A DNA stretch of 64,000 nt, taken from the NCBI RefSeq assembly GCF_001028175.1, contig NZ_AEJF01000028.1, forward strand, positions 20,219 to 84,218. Reading direction: 5' to 3'. Below the pieces are notes generated by a model, which searched no databases, was not told the origin of the DNA, and saw only the letters and a program-made list of their open reading frames with translations. The DNA comes from Caballeronia mineralivorans PML1(12). Lineage in GTDB: Bacteria > Pseudomonadota > Gammaproteobacteria > Burkholderiales > Burkholderiaceae. The position numbers and the translations under genes were made by a program. Positions 30,566 through 38,375 of this stretch are shown here, piece by piece; positions within the stretch are counted from its first letter, which is position 1; each line of letters starts with the position of its first letter.

Positions 30566-31213
30566 ATGAACAAGATCAAACGATTGTCCAGCGGCGCGTT
30601 CCTATTAACGGCCTTCGTTGCACTCGCCGCATCTGCCGAACCGAACCACGACTGGACCTACAACGGCGAACACGGACCCGAGCACTGGGGCGAAATCAGC
30701 AAAGACTTTCACGCTTGCGAAGGTGGCCGCGCCGAATCGCCGATCAATATCGAGGGCGCAAAGAAAGCCCCCACCGATATGCCCCGCCTGAAAATCAACT
30801 ATCAGCCCCTTCCAATCGATATCACCAACTCCGGGCACTCCATCCAGTTCAACGCAGCACCCGGCACCGACAGCATCGCCCTTGGCGACCACGCCTATCA
30901 ACTGGTCCAGTTCCACTTTCACGCACCCGGTGAAGAACGTTTCGCTGGCAAAGAGAGCGTGATGGACGTTCACCTCGTCCACCATTCCGACGACGACAAA
31001 CTCCTCGTGCTTGCCGCTTTCAGGACGAAGAAAGAGGTCGTTTCAACGGTAGTTGAAACGACTTTCCAACGCAAAAAAACCAGCGTTATCGTGCAACGAA
31101 AAGCCCTTACCCGCTCACCGCACCTAGCGCCTTACCACGCGTTTCCGGCAGCAACAACGCAGCGACAATCACCAGCAGATACCCTGTCCCCGCGACGACG
31201 CCTATCGCTTTAA
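30566..31213 (+). pseudogene. Alpha-carbonic anhydrase, C-terminally truncated
   Basis: The first ~151 residues are a periplasmic alpha-carbonic anhydrase. There is a signal peptide ending near ASAEP, HWGEIS and AESPINI segments, the proton-shuttle histidine H91 (NSGHSIQ), and zinc ligands H117/H119 in QFHFHAPGEE and H136 in MDVHLVHHSDD. Beyond about base 31019 the family sequence stops. The remaining ~64 residues (AFRTKKEVVSTVV..., basic and Ser/Pro-rich) match nothing in the family, and the LTTPPCSE block with the conserved threonine is missing. The frame overlaps the end of the convergent MFS gene by about 100 bases. Probably a broken gene. Confidence 0.75.
31039..31060. repeat. Perfect 9-bp inverted repeat at the carbonic anhydrase break
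   Basis: CGTTTCAAC (31039-31047), GGTA, GTTGAAACG (31052-31060). It lies about 20 bases after carbonic anhydrase homology ends and between convergent genes. It may act as a weak terminator for the MFS gene or mark the deletion point. No T run follows immediately on either strand. Confidence 0.55.
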
Positions 31214-32360
31214 CAAGCGACATGCCCTGCGAAAACACGCCGACGAGAATCGGAAAGAACGATCCCAGCCCACGCCCGAGGTTGTAGCAAAACCCCTGTC
31301 CCGAGCCGCGAATCGCGTTCGGATACAACTCCGATAAATAAGCGCCAACGCCTGCAAAAATCCCCTGCACGACAATGCCAAGCGGAAAACCGAGCAGCAG
31401 CATTGCGTGGTCGGTGATGGGGATCATCGTGTAGATCATGCCGAGCACAAACGAGCCGATGGCAAACAGCACGAACGACGCGCGCCGCCCGATCTTGTCG
31501 CAGAGAATGGCCCCGAACACATAACCAAGAAACGAGCCGACGATCAGCACCACGAGATAACCGCTCGTATTGAACACAGACAGATGTCGCTCGGTCTTGA
31601 GATAGGTCGGCAGCCACGTGGTGATCGCGTAATAGCCGCCGAGCATGCCGGTGCATAGCGCGCTGCCCAGTATCGTTGTCTTGAGGTGCGAACCCTTGAA
31701 GATATCGGAGAAAGTGGCGGTTTCAGTGCCGGCATCGCGAGCGCGGCGCGTAGCTACGTAGATGTCGGGATCGGAGACGTTGCGTCGAATGTAGAGAATC
31801 CATAGCGCCGGCAGGATACCGATCCAGAAGCACGCGCGCCAGGCGGTATCTTCCGGCAGCAGTGCGAAGAACGCCCAATATAGAATCGCCGCTGCGCCCC
31901 AGCCAAACGACCAGCTGCTCTGCACGGTACCCACGGCTTTCGCCCGATGCTGAGGCGCACGGATGGTCTCAGCCATCATCACGGTCACCACGGACCATTC
32001 GCCGCCGAAGCCCACGCCTTGCAGCGTGCGCGTGGCGAGCAACTGCCCGAATGAATGCGTGAAACCGGAAAGAAAGGTGAAGAACGCGAACGTGCCAATG
32101 GTCCACTGCAACACGCGCACGCGGCCGTATCGATCGGAGAGAATGCCCGCGAGCCAGCCGCCAATAGCCGATGAAATCAACGAACTCGTCGCAATCATTC
32201 CGGCTTCGCTCTTCGTCATGCCCCACGCGGCGATCAGCGTGGGAATGAGGAACGAGTAGATCATGAAGTCGAAGGCATCGACGGCGTAACCGCCGAAACC
32301 TGCGTAAAGCGTGCGGCGCTCGCGCGTCGTCAACTCGGTGAACCACTCGAACGCGCGCAT
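31107..32360 (-). CDS. MFS transporter, NanT/metabolite:H+ symporter-like
   Basis: A 417-residue, 12-helix major facilitator protein. The MFS signature between helices 2 and 3 is GGWLAGILSDRYGRVRVL. FGGEWSVVTVMMAE resembles the sialate/organic-acid symporter branch, and the second-half signature is FGAILCDKIGRR. N-terminal FGGYAVDAFDFMIYSFL carries the acidic residues typical of this proton symporter group. The substrate cannot be told from the sequence. It lies downstream of the SbmA-like gene on the same strand, but a terminator-like hairpin separates them. Confidence 0.85.
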   Translation of the reverse strand: MRAFEWFTELTTRERRTLYAGFGGYAVDAFDFMIYSFLIPTLIAAWGMTKSEAGMIATSSLISSAIGGWLAGILSDRYGRVRVLQWTIGTFAFFTFLSGFTHSFGQLLATRTLQGVGFGGEWSVVTVMMAETIRAPQHRAKAVGTVQSSWSFGWGAAAILYWAFFALLPEDTAWRACFWIGILPALWILYIRRNVSDPDIYVATRRARDAGTETATFSDIFKGSHLKTTILGSALCTGMLGGYYAITTWLPTYLKTERHLSVFNTSGYLVVLIVGSFLGYVFGAILCDKIGRRASFVLFAIGSFVLGMIYTMIPITDHAMLLLGFPLGIVVQGIFAGVGAYLSELYPNAIRGSGQGFCYNLGRGLGSFFPILVGVFSQGMSLVKAIGVVAGTGYLLVIVAALLLPETRGKALGAVSG

Positions 32361-32425
32361 CCCGTCTCCCGTTCAAAGCCTGCAAGGCGCAGGCGCGGGA
32401 ACATTCTACGGTGCGTCATTAAACG

Positions 32426-32453
32426 CGAAAAGCAGGCCAAAAAGAACCTGCTT
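32426..32453 (-). terminator. Terminator downstream of the SbmA/BacA-like gene
   Basis: On the minus strand AAGCAGG and CCTGCTT pair around a 10-base loop and run into TTTTCGCG. It sits about 95 bases after the ABC transporter stop and before the MFS gene. Confidence 0.55.
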
Positions 32454-32546
32454 CCCGGATGCTCTCGAATTGAAAAGGCCCGTGAACGTGAGATGCAAAC
32501 GCCTGCAACGTCAGCGTTCAGCGGACCTCAAATAAGCACGCCGACG

Positions 32547-34298
32547 TTAAACCGCCAGACTCTCAGCGCCCGCGCGCTCGATCTCGATCCGGTTCTCATG
32601 GAACCCCGACACCGACTCGCGATGCGCCACGCTGACGATCGCGGCGTTCGGCAAGGCATCGATGATCGCCGTGTAGATCAGCATCTCGTTCTCGGCGTCG
32701 AGCGCGCTGGTGGCTTCATCGAGGAACATGAAGTCCGGCTTGTGCAGCAGCACGCGGGCAGCCGCCAGCCGTTGCTGTTCGCCCGGCGACATCATCTTTG
32801 CCCAGTGCCCGGATTCCTCCAGACGCGTGCCGTACGCGTTCAGATTGCAGGCGCGCAAGGCTTCGCGGCAGTCTGCATCGGAGAACGCTTCTCCTGCCGA
32901 CGGATAACTCAACGCTGCCTTCAGCGTGCCGATCGGCAAGTAGCTCTGCTGCGGGATAAACATCAGCTTGGCATCGACGGGGGCGTCGATCGTGCCATCG
33001 CCGAACGGCCACAAGCCGGCCAGCGCGCGCATCAACGTGCTTTTCCCCGAACCGGACGGCCCGTGCACAAGCCAGCGCGAACCCGGTTTCACCGCGATAT
33101 CCGCTACCGTCGCGAGCGGCGTACCGTTCGGCAACGCGAGCTTCAGCCCGGTCGTGGTCAACGCGTCGGTGCTCGTGTAATGCAGGTTGATACCGCCGTG
33201 GGCAGTCGCCGGCGAGATCGCTTCCTTGATGTGCGTGGAGCGCATCACGCGCTTGAATTCGCGCAACCGGTTCACGGTGGCACGCCATTCGACCAAGGTC
33301 GAATAACTATTGATGAACCATGAAAACGAGTCGCTGACGGTGCCGAATGCCGAACTGATCTGCATCAGCACGCCGAACGAGAACGCGCCCGCGAAGTAGC
33401 GGGGCGCTGCGACCATGATCGGGAAAATCAGCGCGATCTGACCGTAGAAAGACAGCACGAAGGTCAGGCGTTTCGTGTATTTCATGATCTGCCAGTAGTT
33501 CTGGCGGATCGTCTGGAAGATGGTTTTCGCGTTATTGGTTTCCGTCGATACGCCGTCGTAGAACGCGATTTGCTCGGCGTTCTCGCGAATGCGGATCAGG
33601 CCGAAACGGAAGTTCGCTTCCACTTTCTGCGCCTGATAATTAATCGATACCAGCGGATGGCCGAAGCGCTGAATTACGAGCGAGCCGAGCACCGCGTACA
33701 GCGCGGCAGCCCAGACCATGTAGCCCGGAATGTTGAGCGGCGTACCGAACAACGAGAAGCTCAGCGCGCCCGCCAGCGTCCACAGGATCGTGATGAAGGT
33801 CACGAGCGTGACGAGCGTGGACAACAAATCCAGCGACAACGCCAGCGTGGTCGAGGCGAACGACTGCAGGTCATCGGCGATCCGCTGGTCGGGGTTATCG
33901 GCGAGACGATCGCGTTCTATGCGGTAGAAGGCTTTATCGCCAAGCCATTGTTCCAGGTAGCGGTGCGTGAGCCATTGGCGCCACCGGAAGCCGAGCATCT
34001 GGCGCAGATAGCGGCCGTACACGGCGAGCAGGATGTACGCAAACGCAAGGCCGGTGAAGATCATCAGCAGATGCGGGAAGTCGGTGACGTTCTTGGTCTG
34101 CAGCGCGTTGTAGAAGTCCGCGTTCCATTTGTTCAGGCGGACGTTGATGTACACGACCGTCATGTTGATCGCGATGATCGCGATCAACAAAAGCCATGCA
34201 ATGCCGCGTTCTTCCGATACCCAGTAAGGCCTGATAAGACTCCACGCCGACACTTTGTCGGCGTTTTGTTCGGTGTTGCCGGGAGGTGTGGTGGTCAT
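32547..34298 (-). CDS. SbmA/BacA-like (YddA) ABC transporter, fused permease-ATPase
   Basis: A 583-residue protein. Residues ~1-340 form the SbmA/BacA-type membrane domain with about six helices (ERGIAWLLLIAIIAINMT, DFYNALQTKN, WRQWLTHRYLEQWL, DNPDQRIADDL), and the ATPase domain follows. Walker A is GPSGSGKST, the signature region SPGEQQRLAAARVL, and Walker B FMFLDEATSALD. E. coli YddA and the mycobacterial BacA relative share this layout. Family members move peptides, cobalamin or lipid-linked cargo, and the true substrate here is unknown. It is divergent from the thiamine riboswitch. Confidence 0.88.
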   Translation of the reverse strand: MTTTPPGNTEQNADKVSAWSLIRPYWVSEERGIAWLLLIAIIAINMTVVYINVRLNKWNADFYNALQTKNVTDFPHLLMIFTGLAFAYILLAVYGRYLRQMLGFRWRQWLTHRYLEQWLGDKAFYRIERDRLADNPDQRIADDLQSFASTTLALSLDLLSTLVTLVTFITILWTLAGALSFSLFGTPLNIPGYMVWAAALYAVLGSLVIQRFGHPLVSINYQAQKVEANFRFGLIRIRENAEQIAFYDGVSTETNNAKTIFQTIRQNYWQIMKYTKRLTFVLSFYGQIALIFPIMVAAPRYFAGAFSFGVLMQISSAFGTVSDSFSWFINSYSTLVEWRATVNRLREFKRVMRSTHIKEAISPATAHGGINLHYTSTDALTTTGLKLALPNGTPLATVADIAVKPGSRWLVHGPSGSGKSTLMRALAGLWPFGDGTIDAPVDAKLMFIPQQSYLPIGTLKAALSYPSAGEAFSDADCREALRACNLNAYGTRLEESGHWAKMMSPGEQQRLAAARVLLHKPDFMFLDEATSALDAENEMLIYTAIIDALPNAAIVSVAHRESVSGFHENRIEIERAGAESLAV

Positions 34299-34613
34299 GA
34301 GCTTCCTGAAGACGTGCCGGCTCGGCGGCAGGTTGTAACTTGGCGGTATCGATGCGGATGGTTCAGCTCCGCCTTAACGATCGTGATCGTAAGAGACCAT
34401 TAAAGACAGCGCGCCGGAGCATTGTTTCGGGCGTGACTTAACTGTTCCTTAATCCTCGCCGTGCTGATGCAACGCAACAGCCGGGCGCTTGCCCGACCAT
34501 GCATGCGCCGCAGACGACCCCGGCGTTCGCGGCATTGTGCCAGAGTGCGCGCTGCACGAACGAAAGGGAAGGCTGTCCGGATTTGTCCCGGGCTGCCCCC
34601 GGCCCTTCCCCGT
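34299..34613. other. Intergenic region SbmA-like gene / thi leader
   Basis: No credible gene. GGGAAGG at 34566-34572 can pair with CCTTCCC at 34604-34610 around a GC-rich inner fold, directly before the -35 box of the thi promoter. Short frames here are Arg-rich and look like noise. Confidence 0.45.
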
Positions 34614-34643
34614 TTGCGGGCCGTTTCGCTTTTATGTTTTAAT
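34614..34643 (+). promoter_or_regulatory. Candidate promoter of the thiamine operon
   Basis: TTGCGG at 34614-34619 and TTTAAT at 34638-34643 with an 18-base spacer. The predicted start falls at about 34650, directly before the riboswitch P1 stem, which supports the assignment. Confidence 0.55.
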
Positions 34644-34652
34644 GATCGATGA

Positions 34653-34767
34653 CGAAACAGGGGTGCTTCGGCACGCGTCTCCCGACTAACCAGAACGGAG
34701 AATGCGCGGCGAGGCTGAGAGAGTCCCTTTGCACCCGATCCGGGTAATACCGGCGAGGGAAGTTTCC
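34653..34767 (+). ncRNA. TPP (thi-box) riboswitch
   Basis: The conserved thiamine pyrophosphate aptamer core is present: GGCTGAGA (34712-34720 region), CCCTTTGCACCCGATCCGGG and TAATACCGGCGAGGGAAG. The outer P1 helix can form between GAAAC at 34654-34658 and GTTTC at 34762-34766, and GGGGTGC near 34660 matches the usual 5' side. It precedes thiO-thiS-thiG-thiE, so thiamine pyrophosphate should repress this operon. About 220 bases separate the aptamer from the thiO start, and I could not identify the expression platform. Confidence 0.93.
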
Positions 34768-34986
34768 GGAGACCGCCGCGTTTCCAGTTTCTTCCAGTAC
34801 TTTGCAGGCCCAGGAAGCGCACGCAATGTGCTCCCGAGCCGCTCTCTCGCCGTGGTTTCGTCCCTGAAATATGTTTTGTGCGCCGAGCGCGCAACCAGGG
34901 CTCGAAACGGGCGTCCCTCCCGATCTCGACTTCCGTGCTTTGTGCTCCGTGCGTTCTGCAGCGCCTGCTGAGGAGACGTCGTCATC

Positions 34987-36150
34987 GTGAACACCGTTAT
35001 GCATTCCACTGCCCATTCCACCAGGTCCCATGTGTCCGGGCGAGACGATTTCGCCGTCGTCGGCGGTGGATTGTGCGGGCGGCTGGTTGCGTGGCTGCTG
35101 GCGGGCGCTGGGCATCGCGTGGCGCTGTACGACCGTGGCGACGCTGCTGGCACGCAATCGGCGGCCTGGGTCGCGGCGGCAATGCTCGCACCGCTCGCCG
35201 AAGCCGCCAGCGCGGAATTGCTGATTACGGAACTCGGGGCGGCGTCGCTGGAGCGCTGGCCGGGTTTTATCGCCGAGTTGCCCGAACCGGTGTTTTTCCA
35301 GCGCAATGGCACGCTGGTCGTCTGGCACGCCGGCGATCGCGCCGAAGCGCCGTTGTTCGAGCGCCGTTTGCGTGCGAACGCGCCTGCGGCGCTCTTTCAG
35401 AGCGGTTTCGTCAAGCTTTCCGGCGCACAGGTCGCGGCGGCGGAACCGTCGCTCGGCACGCGCTTCGCGCAAGGCTGGCTGCTACCGAACGAAGGCCAGC
35501 TCGATAACCGGCAGGTGCTGACGGCTCTGGCGGCGGGGTTGGCCGAGCGTAATGTCGATATCCACTGGAATACGACAATCGATACCCCGCCGGACGCGCA
35601 TTTCGTCATCGATTGCCGTGGTCTCGGCGGTAAACCGGCGTGGCCCGCGTTAAGGGGCATTCGCGGCGAAGTGGCGCGTGTGCATGCGCCGGGTATTGGC
35701 CTGAGGCGGCCCGTGCGGCTGCTGCATCCGCGATACCCGCTCTACATCGCGCCAAAACAGGACGACCTCTACGTGATCGGCGCGACTGAAGTAGAAGGCG
35801 AAGACATGTCGCCGATGACCGTGCGCTCAGCGCTCGAACTCCTGAGCGCGGCGTTCGCAGTGCACCCCGGTTTTGGCGAGGCGCGCATTCTCGAACTGAA
35901 TTCGCAATGCCGGCCGACGTTGCCCGACCATCGACCGGCGATTGTCTGGGACGGCGCACGAACCTTGCGGGTGAACGGCTTGTATCGACACGGTTATATG
36001 ATCGCGCCCGAAGTCGCCGACTCCGCCCGAGCGCTTGCCGAAGCGCTGCTCGGCGGCACGATCACCGACCCCGATTCCTTCGACGACTGGCGCCGCCAAG
36101 CCCGTTGGTCAGCCTTGCTGCGCTGCGAACACGCGGCGCCCGTGCTTTGA
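34987..36150 (+). CDS. thiO: Glycine oxidase ThiO, FAD-dependent
   Basis: A 387-residue DAO-family flavoenzyme that oxidises glycine to the imine used in thiazole synthesis. The FAD-binding VVGGGLCGRLVAWLLAGAG lies near residues 24-42, with AAWVAAAMLAP typical of ThiO, and the C-terminal motif VNGLYRHGYMIAPEVAD. The frame opens at a GTG (34987), with an ATG at 34999 as an alternative, and GAGGAGACG is upstream. First gene after the TPP riboswitch and nearly adjacent to thiS. Confidence 0.92.
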   Translation: MNTVMHSTAHSTRSHVSGRDDFAVVGGGLCGRLVAWLLAGAGHRVALYDRGDAAGTQSAAWVAAAMLAPLAEAASAELLITELGAASLERWPGFIAELPEPVFFQRNGTLVVWHAGDRAEAPLFERRLRANAPAALFQSGFVKLSGAQVAAAEPSLGTRFAQGWLLPNEGQLDNRQVLTALAAGLAERNVDIHWNTTIDTPPDAHFVIDCRGLGGKPAWPALRGIRGEVARVHAPGIGLRRPVRLLHPRYPLYIAPKQDDLYVIGATEVEGEDMSPMTVRSALELLSAAFAVHPGFGEARILELNSQCRPTLPDHRPAIVWDGARTLRVNGLYRHGYMIAPEVADSARALAEALLGGTITDPDSFDDWRRQARWSALLRCEHAAPVL

Positions 36151-36158
36151 GATTCATC

Positions 36159-36356
36159 ATGAACATTCACATCAATCAACAGCCGTTCTCCATGCCCGAC
36201 GCGGCCACCGTCACCGACGCCCTCGCGGCCTTCGGCGCAAAACCGCCGTTTGCCGTGGCGCTGAACGGGCAATTCGTCGCGCGTGCCGAACATGCATCGA
36301 AGGCGCTCAACGCCGGCGACAAACTCGACATCGTCTCGCCAGTCGCCGGCGGCTGA
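36159..36356 (+). CDS. thiS: Sulfur carrier protein ThiS
   Basis: A 65-residue ubiquitin-fold sulfur carrier. It ends in the required diglycine (SPVAGG), which is adenylated and converted to thiocarboxylate to donate sulfur to ThiG. MNIHINQQPF and VALNGQFVAR are family strands. The ATG at 36159 follows thiO by 8 bases. It is part of thiOSGE under the riboswitch. Confidence 0.93.
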   Translation: MNIHINQQPFSMPDAATVTDALAAFGAKPPFAVALNGQFVARAEHASKALNAGDKLDIVSPVAGG

Positions 36357-36378
36357 GCGTAACTAAAGGAATCGAATC

Positions 36379-37191
36379 ATGACTTCCACGATCACCACCG
36401 CCGATACCCTCACGCTCTACGGCACGTCATTCCCGAGCCGGGTGCTGCTGGGGACATCGCGCTATCCGTCGCTGCAATCGCTGTCGGATTCCATCGATGC
36501 CGCCCGTCCCGGCATGGTCACCGTCGCGTTGCGGCGCCAGTCGAACACGGGCGAGGCCGGTTTCTTCGATGTCCTCAAGCGTCACGGCGTCGCGTTGCTG
36601 CCGAACACCGCGGGCTGCCAGACAGTGGACGAAGTGCTGACCACGGCCCACATGGCGCGCGAACTCTTCGATACCCCGTGGCTGAAGCTCGAACTTATCG
36701 GCGACGACTACACGCTGCAACCCGATCCGATCGGCCTCGTGGAAGCTGCCGAGAAGCTGATCCGCGACGGTTTCAAGGTGCTGCCGTACTGCACAGAGGA
36801 TCTCGTGATTGGCCGGCGCCTGCTCGATGTCGGCTGCGAGGCGTTGATGCCGTGGGGCGCGCCTATCGGCACGGGTAAAGGGGTAACGAACCCATACGGA
36901 TTGCGCACCTTGCGTGAGCGGCTGCCGGATGTGCCGCTTATCGTCGATGCCGGTCTTGGCGTGCCGTCGCACGCGTGCCAGGTGATGGAGTGGGGTTTCG
37001 ACGGCGTGTTGCTGAACACAGCCGTCTCACAGGCGACGTTCCCGCCGCAGATGGCGCGTGCGTTTGCGCTGGGCGTCGAGGCGGGGCGAATGGCCTATCT
37101 CGCCGGGCCAATGGCCGAGCGTGATAGCGCACAAGCGAGCACGCCGGTGGTCGGCATGCCGTTCTGGCATCAAGACGGGAGCGCTGCATGA
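36379..37191 (+). CDS. thiG: Thiazole synthase ThiG
   Basis: A 270-residue TIM-barrel enzyme that builds the thiazole phosphate from DXP, the ThiO product and ThiS-bound sulfur. Recognisable segments are FPSRVLLGTSRYPS, LPNTAGCQTVDE, the active-site lysine in WLKLELIGDD, and the phosphate-binding PLIVDAGLGVPSHA plus VLLNTAVSQA. AAAGGA lies before the ATG. Its end overlaps thiE (ATGA). Confidence 0.95.
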   Translation: MTSTITTADTLTLYGTSFPSRVLLGTSRYPSLQSLSDSIDAARPGMVTVALRRQSNTGEAGFFDVLKRHGVALLPNTAGCQTVDEVLTTAHMARELFDTPWLKLELIGDDYTLQPDPIGLVEAAEKLIRDGFKVLPYCTEDLVIGRRLLDVGCEALMPWGAPIGTGKGVTNPYGLRTLRERLPDVPLIVDAGLGVPSHACQVMEWGFDGVLLNTAVSQATFPPQMARAFALGVEAGRMAYLAGPMAERDSAQASTPVVGMPFWHQDGSAA

Positions 37192-38258
37192 GCATGTTGT
37201 CGCAAGAGAAAGAAGTGTTTTGGCCGCCCGCCGATGAACTGCTGGAAGCCGCCGAGCAGATCCGGCGGCGGCTGGGCGACTGGCCGGCGGGATCGAAACA
37301 ATGGCGAATTTGCCTGAGCACGCCGGATCATCCGTCGGAAGGGGATTTGATCGTGGGCGGTGGCCTTGAAAAACCGCTGCCGGAGGGCGTCGGTCTGCTG
37401 AACCTGGAAGCGGGCCTGGCCACGCTGAAGCTGAACAGCGCCGATTACACGCTGAAAGGTGAATGGTCCGATGATTGGCCGGCCGCGCTGGCTGCGTTCC
37501 TCGATTGCGGTTTCGAGCCGCACGACGCGCTTGTGCTGGCGCTCGCGTGGCGTCCGGCCAACCTGGATGAACTCGATGCGTGGCCCGTCGAATTTTCCGT
37601 CTTCCCGACGGTGGCGAATTTGCCCGCGCCGCCTTCGAAACCGTTCCCCCATTGCCCGGACAGGCTGGGCTTATATCCCGTCCTGCCGAGCGCGGACTGG
37701 GTCGAGCGGGTTCTCGATCACGGCGTTAAAACGACGCAATTACGCCGTAAAACCACCGATTCCGGCGATCTCAAGCAGCAAATCGAGCGATCCGTGGCCG
37801 CGGGCGCCCGGCATTACGCGCAAGTTTTTATCAACGATCATTGGCGCGAAGCTATCAAAGCCGGTGCATACGGCGTGCATCTGGGGCAGGAGGACGTGGA
37901 AACGGCCGACCTGAACGCGATTGCCGAAGCGGGCTTGCGGCTCGGCCTGTCCACGCACGGCTACTACGAAATGCTGAAGGCATTGCATTTCAAACCGAGC
38001 TACCTCGCACTCGGGGCGGTGTTCCCGACTACGACGAAAGTCATGCCAACGGCGCCGCAAGGTTTGTCCCGTCTGACACGCTATGTACGCCTGCTCGACG
38101 GCGTTGTGCCGCTGGTCGCAATCGGCGGCATTGACGGTTCCGTTCTGCGACAAATTTTGTCAACCGGTGTCGGCAGTGCAGCAGTCGTGCGGGCTGTTAC
38201 AGAAGCGGCAGACGTGCCGGCGGCCATTTCTGCGCTGCAACACGAATTCGCGCGATAA
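37188..38258 (+). CDS. thiE: Thiamine phosphate synthase with an N-terminal extension
   Basis: A 356-residue protein. The C-terminal ~200 residues are ThiE, which joins HMP-PP and thiazole phosphate. RLGLYPVLP, TTQLRRK, AYGVHLGQED, LGLSTHGYYE, ALGAVFPTTTK and VAIGGIDG are its barrel motifs. The first ~155 residues (FWPPADELLEAAEQIRRR, then LAAFLDCGFEPHDALVLALA) are not part of standard ThiE (~210 residues). I do not recognise a catalytic motif in them. The start overlaps the thiG stop. Confidence 0.9.
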   Translation: MSMLSQEKEVFWPPADELLEAAEQIRRRLGDWPAGSKQWRICLSTPDHPSEGDLIVGGGLEKPLPEGVGLLNLEAGLATLKLNSADYTLKGEWSDDWPAALAAFLDCGFEPHDALVLALAWRPANLDELDAWPVEFSVFPTVANLPAPPSKPFPHCPDRLGLYPVLPSADWVERVLDHGVKTTQLRRKTTDSGDLKQQIERSVAAGARHYAQVFINDHWREAIKAGAYGVHLGQEDVETADLNAIAEAGLRLGLSTHGYYEMLKALHFKPSYLALGAVFPTTTKVMPTAPQGLSRLTRYVRLLDGVVPLVAIGGIDGSVLRQILSTGVGSAAVVRAVTEAADVPAAISALQHEFAR

Positions 38259-38329
38259 TGCGCCGGAATCGGAAAAAAGTTCGGATCGTTAAACCAGTCG
38301 AAAGGGACCGCCACGACACCTGTCACGCA

Positions 38330-38350
38330 GAGGCCCTATAATTCGGCCTC
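38330..38350. promoter_or_regulatory. TATAAT -10 box inside a GAGGCC...GGCCTC palindrome, upstream of mlaF
   Basis: TATAAT at 38337-38342 is a consensus -10 box. It is flanked by GAGGCC (38330-38335) and GGCCTC (38345-38350). No good -35 box is seen at 17 bases upstream. The stretch from -10 through GGCCTCTT recurs at 63850, at another promoter-like site. Likely the start of the mla operon transcript. Confidence 0.5.
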
Positions 38351-38375
38351 TTGCGTAAAAGGATTGCCAGCCCCC

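Noticed and set aside
34702..34971. 89-codon frame inside the thiamine leader
   Set aside because: It starts within the TPP aptamer, has no ribosome binding site of its own, and encodes an Arg/Ser-rich sequence with no likeness to a known protein.
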